A stretch of 64,000 nt of DNA from Sporosarcina ureae (lineage in GTDB: Bacteria; Bacillota; Bacilli; Bacillales_A; Planococcaceae). How positions within the stretch are numbered: the first letter of the stretch is position 1; each line of letters starts with the position of its first letter. Made by a program: the position numbers and the translations under genes. Below, piece after piece: positions 57,345 through 64,000 of this stretch. The stretch spans positions 1,557,501-1,621,500 of the forward strand of contig NZ_CP015109.1 of the NCBI RefSeq assembly GCF_002082015.1, given 5' to 3'. The notes below the pieces were generated by a model that was not told where the DNA came from, searched no databases, and saw nothing but the letters and a program-made list of their open reading frames with translations.

Positions 57345-58544
57345 CTACGCTAACTCCGTTTGTTTTGTTTCTGTTCCGAGGAAAATAACAGCTAGTACCC
57401 CTACCATGATCGCCCCGCAGAAAATACCAAAGACTACTCCGAAACCGTATCCTGCCGTTAATAATGAACCAACGAGAAGTGGTCCGAAAATTCCTCCCAC
57501 TCGCCCAACTGCAGCGGCAACCCCGGAGCCTGTCGCTCGAATCGCGGTAGGATACTGTTCCGGTGAATAAGCGTAGAGTGCTCCCCATGCTCCTAAGTTA
57601 AAGAAGGATAGAAATGCACCGGCTACCATCAAAGTTGTCAATGTATCCGCATTGCCGAATGCTAGAGCGCTGAGTGCCGTTCCGATTAAATAGGTAGCGA
57701 GGACAAATTTACGTCCTATGCGCTCAATTAGCCATGCGGCACTAAAATAGCCTGGTAACTGCGCTAGTGTCATCAATAGTACATAGCCAAAACTTTTAAT
57801 AAGACTGAAGCCTTTGATCACCATAACGCTCGGTAACCAAAGGAACATGCCGTAGTAAGAGAAGACCACAGCAAACCAAACGATCCACAACATAATTGTT
57901 CGTTTTCTAAATGCCGGAGCCAGTAGTTGCTTAAGCTTCTGTCCTGTCGTTTGTGAAGTTTTTTCTTGTTCTTCAAACTTCTTGGAGTCCGGCAAATTAC
58001 GACGTAAGTAAATTGCATAAAATGCCGGTAGTGCCGTGATGAGCAAAGCAACTCTCCAGCCGAATTCTGGGATAACGAAATACGCTATTAAAGCCGCTAT
58101 AAGCCAGCCCGCCGCCCAGAAGCTTTCGAGTAACACCACCACACGCCCCCGCTCTTTTGCGGATACGCTTTCCGAAACTAAAGTAGACGCAACAGGCAAC
58201 TCTCCCCCTAACCCTGCTCCTACTAATAAACGCAAAGCTAAAAACGCCCATAACGTCGTCGTCAAAGCGGATAGACCACTCGCAACGGAAAATAAGATCA
58301 ATGTTATCATAAATACTTGCTTACGCCCAATCCGATCAGCCAATAATCCGAATCCGAATGCACCTATCGCCATACCAATAGAGTTAACACTACCAATCCA
58401 ACCCATCTCAGTCGAAGTTAGATTCCACTCTACAGCTAGTGCTGCAATGACGAATGACAAGATTCCAACATCCATCGCGTCGAACATCCAACCTGTACCT
58501 GCTATGCCTAATAATTTATTTCGTGATAGTTCTTTCTTTTTCAC
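57345..58544 (-). CDS. MFS metabolite:H+ symporter (NiaP/YceI-like)
   Basis: A 399-residue, 12-segment carrier of the aromatic-acid/sugar-type group. It has MFDAMDVGILSFVIAAL in TM1, FGLLADRIGRKQVFM between TM2 and TM3, and a large central cytoplasmic loop (RRNLPDSKKFEEQEKTSQTTGQKL). The D in TM1 and the layout resemble B. subtilis NiaP (niacin permease). Substrate not provable from sequence, and no nicotinate-related binding site is evident upstream. Confidence 0.8.
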   Translation of the reverse strand: MKKKELSRNKLLGIAGTGWMFDAMDVGILSFVIAALAVEWNLTSTEMGWIGSVNSIGMAIGAFGFGLLADRIGRKQVFMITLILFSVASGLSALTTTLWAFLALRLLVGAGLGGELPVASTLVSESVSAKERGRVVVLLESFWAAGWLIAALIAYFVIPEFGWRVALLITALPAFYAIYLRRNLPDSKKFEEQEKTSQTTGQKLKQLLAPAFRKRTIMLWIVWFAVVFSYYGMFLWLPSVMVIKGFSLIKSFGYVLLMTLAQLPGYFSAAWLIERIGRKFVLATYLIGTALSALAFGNADTLTTLMVAGAFLSFFNLGAWGALYAYSPEQYPTAIRATGSGVAAAVGRVGGIFGPLLVGSLLTAGYGFGVVFGIFCGAIMVGVLAVIFLGTETKQTELA

Positions 58545-58677
58545 AGGGCTTCTACCTTTCTATTGTGCAATCTTTAGGTGTCTTTACAGTTGTCATTATA
58601 GCACTTTTTAGTTGTATTTGACTAGTTTTGTTTTTTGGATGTTTGTGGTTTTTTTGGTTACGGTGTTTGCGGGTGGT

Positions 58678-58950
58678 GTTGAGCGGGGGCATGACGTGAT
58701 TGAGCGAGTAAGCTATGGATATGAGCGGATAAGCCACGGATATGAGCGATAGCGCGGCCTGATTGAGCGGATAAACAGCGTGATTGAGCGGACACGCGAC
58801 CCTATTGAGCGGATAAGCCGCGAATTTGAGCGAACAACCGAAGCGATAGAGCAGTTATGCTACAAGTATGAGCGGATTCGCAGCAAGTATGAGCGAACAA
58901 GCAACGTGATAGAGCGTTCCTTCAAGTGTATTGAACACAACCCCAAAATT
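58678..58950. repeat. Thirteen tandem 21-bp units, fixed phase
   Basis: Thirteen consecutive units of exactly 21 bp without any insertion or deletion, consensus near WTTGAGCGGATAAGCNNNGNN. The GAGCG core recurs at 58681, 58702, 58723, 58744, 58765, 58786, 58807, 58828, 58849 (GAGCA), 58870, 58891, 58912 and 58933 (degenerate). On the plus strand it could be read as heptads of the form [IYFV]-E-R-x4, but a TAG at 58750, the lack of a ribosome site and the invariant GAG-CG wording point to a DNA- or RNA-level function. Confidence 0.9.
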
Positions 58951-58977
58951 TAAAGCTAAAGAACCATTTTGAAGATG

Positions 58978-59011
58978 AAAAAATCCCAGAAGACAGAGTC
59001 TCCCGGGATTT
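58978..59011 (-). terminator. Terminator of the siderophore operon
   Basis: AAATCCCGGGAGAC...TCTGGGATTT hairpin with a T-run on the minus strand, 10 bp behind the binding-protein gene. Confidence 0.88.
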
Positions 59012-59020
59012 CATTCGTTC

Positions 59021-59983
59021 TTATAGTCCAGCTTCTACTTCTTTGATCATTTCTTTGATTGATTGAAGACCGCCACCAGATAGGTACCAGTATTCACCGT
59101 TCAAATAGACCATTTTATCGTTCTTGAATGCATTTGTTTTCTTCACAAGATCGTTTTCAACAGAATCTTTCGCTGTTGCACCGTTACCGATTGCTGCGTC
59201 ACGGTCAATGATGAATAGAATATCTGGATTTGTTTCTAAAATATATTCAAATGTAATATTTTGTCCATGTGTAGAAACTTCGATGTTCTTATCGGCAGGT
59301 TCAAAACCGAATACATCATGGACTATGCCGAAACGTGAGCTTGGGCCGTATGCACTTACTTTTCCTTCAGTCGCCAGGATGATCAATGCATTGCTATCGA
59401 TACCTTCAGTTTTAGTTTTGATATCTTCAATACTTGCATCTACGTCTGCTAGTTCTGAGGAAATTTCATCTTCTTTATCGAAGATTGTAGCAATTTTCCC
59501 CATGTTCTCTTTGAATGATTCCATGTAGTTTGCTGTATCAATACCCATGTAGACCGTTGGAGCAATTTCAGATAATTGATCATACAAGTCTGTTTGACGT
59601 CCAGAGATGAAGATCACGTCTGGCTTCATCGCATTAATTGCTTCAAAGTCAGGTTCTTTTAGACTACCAAGATTCTCATACTTTTCGTCTTCGTATTGAG
59701 AAAGGTAACCCGGTACGTTTGATTGTGGAAGACCTGCTACTTCAATACCTAGCTCATCCAACGTATCCAATGTTCCAAAGTCGAACACTACTACCTTTTC
59801 AGGATTCTTTTCAAGTGTTGTTTCACCAAGTTCATGTGTGATTGTCACTTCTTTGCTTTCTTCAGCTGGCTTGTCTTCAGGTGTTGCATTGTCTGCAGGT
59901 TTTTCTTCGTCTTGCGCACCGCCGCAAGCAGCAAGCGCAAGCATTAAGATTAACGCGAATAGAGAAAGAGTTAGCTTCTTCAT
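59021..59983 (-). CDS. yclQ: Siderophore-binding lipoprotein (YclQ/FatB type)
   Basis: About 320 residues with signal and lipobox LALAACGG, an acidic linker (DEEKPADNATPEDK) and a cluster-A periplasmic-binding fold (EVTITHELGETTLEKNPEKVVVFDFGTLDTLDELG; DVIFISGRQ). It resembles B. subtilis YclQ, the petrobactin receptor, also close to FatB. ATG 59983 is used rather than a GTG six codons earlier. Last gene of yclN-O-P-Q. Confidence 0.9.
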   Translation of the reverse strand: MKKLTLSLFALILMLALAACGGAQDEEKPADNATPEDKPAEESKEVTITHELGETTLEKNPEKVVVFDFGTLDTLDELGIEVAGLPQSNVPGYLSQYEDEKYENLGSLKEPDFEAINAMKPDVIFISGRQTDLYDQLSEIAPTVYMGIDTANYMESFKENMGKIATIFDKEDEISSELADVDASIEDIKTKTEGIDSNALIILATEGKVSAYGPSSRFGIVHDVFGFEPADKNIEVSTHGQNITFEYILETNPDILFIIDRDAAIGNGATAKDSVENDLVKKTNAFKNDKMVYLNGEYWYLSGGGLQSIKEMIKEVEAGL

Positions 59984-60016
59984 AATTGTATAATTCCTCA
60001 CTTTGAATAATGTAGT

Positions 60017-60778
60017 TTAAGAGTTAAAGTACACGCAAATACGGCAATCCTTCATTTGTTGAATCGGAATTTCCATATCATAAATTTCGCGTAATGAATC
60101 TGAAGTAATAATCTCGTTTGTTATACCATCCTTGACAACTTTTCCGTTCTTCAACGCAACAATGCGGTCGGAATAGACAGAGGCAAAGTTGATGTCGTGC
60201 AAGACGATGACCACCGTTTTGCCAAGATCATCGACAAGCTGACGCAAGATTTTCATGATTTGCACGGAGTGTTTCATGTCTAGGTTATTCAATGGTTCAT
60301 CGAGCAGAATATAATCGGTGTCTTGTGCAATTGTCATCGCAATGAAAGCTCGCTGACGCTGACCGCCGGATAACTCATCCAAGTATGCTTCTTGCATGTC
60401 TATCAGACCCATGTACTCCAACGCTTGATCTACCATCCGCTCATCCTCTTCTCGCAGACGGCCCTTACAGTGCGGGAAACGGCCGAACGAAACAAGTTCA
60501 CGGATGGTAAGTTTGACATTCATGAAGTTAGATTGTTTTAATATCGCGACGCGCTTAGCAAAATCATTGGACTTCATACTTTTCACTTTACTTTTATCGA
60601 GCAATACTTCGCCTGTGTCAGCATCCATTAATCGACTTACCATTGACAGGAGAGTAGATTTACCAGCCCCATTCGGTCCAATGAAAGATGTGATTTTTCC
60701 ACGGTGAATATTTACACTGACCTTTTCGACGACTGCTTTTTTTCCATAGAACTTCGTTAGCTCACGAACTTGAATCAT
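60017..60778 (-). CDS. yclP: Siderophore ABC transporter ATPase (YclP type)
   Basis: A 253-residue FecE-like ATPase: Walker A GPNGAGKST, LSGGQRQRAFIAMTIAQ signature, Walker B DYILLDEPLNNLD and switch His in VLHDINFA. It powers ferric-siderophore import with the two permeases. It overlaps the permease gene by 4 bp. Confidence 0.93.
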   Translation of the reverse strand: MIQVRELTKFYGKKAVVEKVSVNIHRGKITSFIGPNGAGKSTLLSMVSRLMDADTGEVLLDKSKVKSMKSNDFAKRVAILKQSNFMNVKLTIRELVSFGRFPHCKGRLREEDERMVDQALEYMGLIDMQEAYLDELSGGQRQRAFIAMTIAQDTDYILLDEPLNNLDMKHSVQIMKILRQLVDDLGKTVVIVLHDINFASVYSDRIVALKNGKVVKDGITNEIITSDSLREIYDMEIPIQQMKDCRICVYFNS

Positions 60779-61725
60779 GAGGATCGACTCTCCTTTAATA
60801 GTAAGTAGATAAAGTAAACGCCACCGACAAAGTTAATGATTACACTGAGTGTGGTCGAGAAAGAAAATAGACGTTCAACGACCCACTGTCCGCCAACTAA
60901 TGCAATGACACTCATCAACGCAGCACCTGCGATTAACACTGAATGCTTGAATGTGTTGAAGAATTGGTAAGACAAGTTGGCTACGATTAGCCCGAAGAAT
61001 GTGATCGGACCTACAAGTGCTGTGGACACCGCAATCAATACTGCGGATAAAATCAGCATGATCTTGACGACTGACTGGTATGGCACACCCAGATTGATTG
61101 CTGTATCGCGTCCCAATGATAAAACATCGAGTTCATTGATATAGCGCCAACCGATAATTAGTGTGATAACCAATATGGACAATGCCCACCAAACGAGGTC
61201 CCCATTGATGTTGTTGAAACTCGCAAACATCTTATCTTGCACACGCATGAATTCATTTGGATCAATCATCACTTGCAAGAATGTTGAAATACTACCGAAA
61301 AATGTACCGACGATGATACCGACTAGCAATAAGAAATAAATTGGCCGGTTCCCTTTTCCGAATAAAAAGTGATAAAGCAGTAAGGCGAACAATATCATCG
61401 CGCCTACCGATAGCATGAAGTTAAACTGCTGGTTGATCAGGACAAATGAAGTGGACCCGAAAAAGAATATGAGAACAGTTTGCAGCAAGATATAGAGTGA
61501 ATCCAATCCCATGATGCTTGGTGTCAAAATACGGTTATGCGTGATGGTCTGGAAAATGACTGTGGAATATGCCACTGCTACACCAGTTAAAATCATCGCT
61601 ACCACTTTAACTGCTCTTCTAGGAAGTGCATAATCATAGCTGCCGTTCAAATCTTGAAATAGGTATAATCCGCAAAATACTAATGAAAATGCCAACAAAA
61701 TCAGTAATTTGGTTGAGTTACGCAT
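60775..61725 (-). CDS. yclO: Siderophore ABC permease (YclO type)
   Basis: About 316 residues of the FecCD permease family with nine or ten membrane helices (TVIFQTITHNRILTPSIMGLDSLYILLQT; VSTALVGPITFFGLIVANLSYQFF). ATG 61725 (MRNSTKLL) is used, with GGGGGAAAG upstream, overlapping yclN by 8 bp. Longer upstream in-frame extension is unlikely. Confidence 0.93.
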   Translation of the reverse strand: MRNSTKLLILLAFSLVFCGLYLFQDLNGSYDYALPRRAVKVVAMILTGVAVAYSTVIFQTITHNRILTPSIMGLDSLYILLQTVLIFFFGSTSFVLINQQFNFMLSVGAMILFALLLYHFLFGKGNRPIYFLLLVGIIVGTFFGSISTFLQVMIDPNEFMRVQDKMFASFNNINGDLVWWALSILVITLIIGWRYINELDVLSLGRDTAINLGVPYQSVVKIMLILSAVLIAVSTALVGPITFFGLIVANLSYQFFNTFKHSVLIAGAALMSVIALVGGQWVVERLFSFSTTLSVIINFVGGVYFIYLLLKESRSS

Positions 61726-62668
61726 AGGCTTTCCCCCTAAACAGCAAGAATAGGAAGATTGCGCTTCCGATGACACCGACCATTAAACTGATCGAAATTT
61801 CATACGGAAAAATAATAACCCTGCCTAGAATGTCGCAGATCAGAAGGAAGATTGCACCTAGCAATGCAGTATGCGGCAACGTCTTTTGCAAATGGTCTCC
61901 TTTGAAAATCGAGACGATGTTCGGAATGATTAACCCTAGGAAAGGAATCAGTCCGACTGTCAATACGACGGTTGTCGTAATCAAAGCGACTAAGATCAAC
62001 CCGATATTGACAATACTCTTGTAAGCTAGTCCTAAGTTCTTGGAAAAGTCTTCTCCCATACCTGCCACTGTAAATCGGTTCGCATATAAATATGTAATGA
62101 TCAACACAGGTATACTAATATACAAAAGTTCATAACGGCCTTTCATGATCATGGAAAAGTCTCCTTGAAGCCATGCAGACATATTCTGGATCACGTTCGC
62201 TTTAAATGCAAAAAATGTGGTGATGGAAGATAAGATACTCCCGAACATTAATCCAACGAGCGGTATGAAAATCGCATCTTTGAATTTAATACGATCAAGA
62301 ATTTGCATAAACAAGAAGGTACCAAGTAAGGCGAATGTAAACGACACCGCCATTTTTTCTAATAGTGTTGCGTTAGTAAAGATCAACATAGACACTAAAA
62401 TTCCAAGTTTCGTCGCATCCAACGTTCCTGCCGTAGTAGGAGATACAAATTTATTGCGGCTCAGTTGTTGCATAATCAAACCTGCAATACTCATCCCTGC
62501 GCCCGCCAGTAATATCGCGACTAATCGAGGAACTCGACTAATTAAGAAGATTTCTGTTGTTTCTGAACGCCAATCCAATAGGTCCGCTGGTGTGATTCGG
62601 CTTGCGCCGACAAACAGCGAAAGAAGTGATAATAGTATAACGGCTGTAAGTAAGTAACGTTTCTTCAT
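61718..62668 (-). CDS. yclN: Siderophore ABC permease (YclN type)
   Basis: About 316 residues of the FecCD permease family (GAGMSIAGLIMQQLSRNKFVSPTTAGTLDATKLG and VLTVGLIPFLGLIIPNIVSIF). It pairs with YclO as the membrane heterodimer. ATG 62668 with GGAG 6 bases upstream. It is the first gene of the operon, which is headed by two Fur-like boxes. Confidence 0.93.
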   Translation of the reverse strand: MKKRYLLTAVILLSLLSLFVGASRITPADLLDWRSETTEIFLISRVPRLVAILLAGAGMSIAGLIMQQLSRNKFVSPTTAGTLDATKLGILVSMLIFTNATLLEKMAVSFTFALLGTFLFMQILDRIKFKDAIFIPLVGLMFGSILSSITTFFAFKANVIQNMSAWLQGDFSMIMKGRYELLYISIPVLIITYLYANRFTVAGMGEDFSKNLGLAYKSIVNIGLILVALITTTVVLTVGLIPFLGLIIPNIVSIFKGDHLQKTLPHTALLGAIFLLICDILGRVIIFPYEISISLMVGVIGSAIFLFLLFRGKAYA

Positions 62669-62710
62669 GAAGAACTCCGATATCGAATATTTGAGCATTT
62701 CTCACTTAAA

Positions 62711-62725
62711 TGAAAATGATTATCA
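62711..62725. promoter_or_regulatory. Fur box 1 upstream of yclN
   Basis: TGAAAATGATTATCA matches 14 of 15 positions of the Bacillus 7-1-7 Fur consensus TGATAATNATTATCA. It lies 43 bp before the yclN start. Confidence 0.88.
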
Positions 62726-62776
62726 TTCGCTCAAGAACAACATTAACGCGTTTTGCATCTGATGTCAATAACTAAC

Positions 62777-62791
62777 TGAAAATCGTTATCA
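62777..62791. promoter_or_regulatory. Fur box 2 upstream of yclN
   Basis: TGAAAATCGTTATCA, a second weaker 7-1-7 Fur-like site about 66 bp further upstream, with the same half-sites. Two boxes suggest strong iron repression. Confidence 0.7.
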
Positions 62792-62861
62792 ATACTTTTT
62801 TAAAAATACTCATTACGGGACTTGTATATCTTTATTCGTTCATTCAATTGAAATTTCACGA

Positions 62862-62895
62862 CAAAAACCGTTTTCCGCACGAAACGGAAAACGGT
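62862..62895 (-). terminator. Terminator of the lipoprotein gene
   Basis: ACCGTTTTCCG-loop-CGGAAAACGGT with TTTTTGT on the minus strand, about 20 bp behind the stop. Confidence 0.9.
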
Positions 62896-62914
62896 ATATT
62901 CATTTACTGCTGGT

Positions 62915-63766
62915 TCATTTTTTATCTAATTCTTGTGCATTGTCCAATATTTCCTTCGGTATCTTAATTTCATCAATCTCATTAATTTTTGTCATGGTCC
63001 CCTTAATGTTCTGCGTAACTTTTACTTGCTGACCTTGTTCATCCATTGTCATGATCATATCCATGTCAAAGTTTTTTGTGAAGAAAGTCTTTTTATCAAT
63101 AGTAAATTGTAGATCGACTTTTTCTACTTTCATATTGGCTTCTTCCAACATGGCTTCATCTGCTCCTGCTGGCATGTTCTTCTCCAGCATCTCTTGCATA
63201 AGCTCACTAAACTTTTCACCAGAACCTATCAAAGTTAAAACGTATTCATCGTTGGTCTCTTCAAATGTAAAGTCTTCAGCGTATTCTTCATACATAGTGA
63301 AATCAACAGGTGATTCAGTCATCCCTGCCATTTGACCAGTGACTTCCTCATACATTTCGTTCGGCAGTTTGATCCAACCACCTGATTGTGGATCCTTCAT
63401 GAAGAAGCCTTCTTCTGTCATATACTGTTCTATCGCCATTTCTTCATCGCCAACTTGCATGTTCATTGTTTGGCGCATGGCGAGCGGTTCAATAATCATA
63501 TCCATATCAATCGTTGAATTAATGTCTTGCTTCTCATCGCCCATTTCTAACGTTTGCATTATTTCCATATCAGAATGCATACTTCGTTGTGTTTCAGACG
63601 CCGCATTGGCTTTTTCCATTACTTCACTGGCTGTCAGTTCACTTTTTACGACCACTTCTTCTTTTTCCCCTGTCATTGGATCTTCTTTTGGTTCTGCAGT
63701 TTGGCCACAAGCACTTAAGATCAATACTAACATTCCTGCCGTGAGAATGGTTATCCATTTTCTCAT
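62915..63766 (-). CDS. Lipoprotein of the DUF6612 type
   Basis: About 283 residues with a signal and lipobox ILSACGQ, then an acidic linker and a beta-rich LolA/LppX-like domain (SEVMEKANAASETQRSMHSDMEIMQTL; DMDMIIEPLAMRQTMNM; KVEKVDLQFTIDKKTFF). The pattern is that of DUF6612, of unknown function. Methionine-rich overall. ATG 63766 is used (AAGGAG, 11-base spacing); two upstream in-frame codons are alternatives. The fold is reminiscent of the other LolA-like lipoprotein in the window at 10488, but the two are not close. Confidence 0.82.
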   Translation of the reverse strand: MRKWITILTAGMLVLILSACGQTAEPKEDPMTGEKEEVVVKSELTASEVMEKANAASETQRSMHSDMEIMQTLEMGDEKQDINSTIDMDMIIEPLAMRQTMNMQVGDEEMAIEQYMTEEGFFMKDPQSGGWIKLPNEMYEEVTGQMAGMTESPVDFTMYEEYAEDFTFEETNDEYVLTLIGSGEKFSELMQEMLEKNMPAGADEAMLEEANMKVEKVDLQFTIDKKTFFTKNFDMDMIMTMDEQGQQVKVTQNIKGTMTKINEIDEIKIPKEILDNAQELDKK

Positions 63767-63851
63767 ATAGTCCATCACTCCTTATATAGTGTTTCCGCTT
63801 AATCGTACGATTGATTTAGAAGTTCTTCAGTTCCATCTTTTTATATCAAAA

Positions 63852-64000
63852 TTAAAGGACAAATAATGTAATGCCGAAAATGAATATAGTAATCCTTTTA
63901 TAAAAATTTTCATCAAGAGGTTTAGATTCTGAGTAATCGGGCAAACTAAAAGCATCCCACCCCCTTTCTCTTCTAATAAAGATAAAAGGATTTGGCTGCA
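63852..64000 (-). CDS. C-terminus of an unidentified protein, truncated by window edge
   Basis: A minus-strand frame stays open from the right edge to a TAA at 63852-63854. The visible 48 residues read NPFIFIRRERGWDAFSLPDY, then SESKPLDENFYKRITIFIFG and ITLFVL, ending in a hydrophobic segment. Amino-acid use looks protein-like. I do not recognise the family; a small membrane protein with a C-terminal transmembrane end is likely. The lipoprotein gene at 62915 lies downstream, separated by about 85 bp. Confidence 0.6.
   Translation of the reverse strand, partial: QPNPFIFIRRERGWDAFSLPDYSESKPLDENFYKRITIFIFGITLFVL

Noticed and set aside
57345..58544. Nicotinate-specific regulation of the MFS carrier
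   Set aside because: No NiaR-like operator or niacin genes seen, so the substrate was left open.
58678..58950. CRISPR array or direct coding repeat
   Set aside because: Unit is only 21 bp with no repeat/spacer alternation and no cas genes; the coding frame has an internal TAG and no start.

Overview
This window looks like chromosomal DNA of a low-to-mid GC, Gram-positive, aerobic member of the Bacillales, most likely Planococcaceae and close to Sporosarcina. The evidence is protein similarity to Bacillus subtilis families, AGGAGG-type ribosome sites, many TTG and GTG starts, a complete rsbRST-rsbUVW-sigB-rsbX stress operon, and gene order. The genus is inferred from general sequence character and no search was run. 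I see no prophage, insertion sequence, CRISPR array or integrated island; the content is largely core.

Layout. 1-0.5 kb: tRNA genes for Lys, Gln and Glu on the minus strand, with a strong promoter. 0.7-20 kb: a block whose order (ddl, murF, cshA, ydbS, ydbT, ydcA rhomboid, acpS, ydcC, alr, mazE, mazF, rsbR-S-T-U-V-W-sigB-rsbX, tex, sprT, tRNAs) matches the corresponding B. subtilis region from memory, with an added esterase behind murF. 20-25 kb: rodA, a PhnA-like zinc-ribbon protein, a possible 46-residue ORF, and the copper operon csoR-copZ-copA. 25-39 kb: mixed singletons, including an MFS drug exporter, cardiolipin synthase, a VanY-type carboxypeptidase, YidC, an AraC regulator, GNAT enzymes, DUF4064 and DUF1002 proteins, CvfB, MntR and a CadC-like ArsR regulator. 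39-45 kb: the complete seven-subunit Mrp Na+/H+ antiporter operon. 45-58.5 kb: a Usp protein, MurB, YceI, a DsbA/FrnE-like protein, an FAD/Rieske oxidoreductase, pyrophosphatase PpaC, the divergent NsrR/Hmp nitric-oxide pair, YkvI, alkyladenine glycosylase, a BmrA-type ABC exporter, a uracil-DNA glycosylase and an MFS carrier. 58.7-58.95 kb: a phased 21-bp tandem repeat. 59-62.7 kb: a Fur-type siderophore ABC operon (yclNOPQ type). 62.9-64 kb: a DUF6612-type lipoprotein and the C-terminus of a gene that runs off the window.

How the parts connect. The SigB operon has a very good SigB-type promoter between rsbU and rsbV. The same motif (GTTT, 13-bp spacer, GGGTA) lies in front of two small proteins elsewhere in the window (a 130-residue protein ending at 32890 and a 51-residue membrane protein at 37488), so at least two likely regulon members are present. 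Cell-wall precursor genes (alr, ddl, murF, murB, rodA, VanY) recur through the window. Metal homeostasis is represented by CsoR/CopZA, MntR, a CadC-like sensor and the siderophore operon.

For the hunt, nothing amounts to a clearly new multi-gene system. The strongest unexplained signals are the 13-unit, indel-free 21-bp repeat (two helical turns per unit), a MazE/EndoAI antitoxin whose N-terminal half does not look like a ribbon-helix-helix, the palindrome-rich nsrR-hmp spacer with a TGTGA-N6-TCACA box on the hmp -35, and two structured noncoding stretches.
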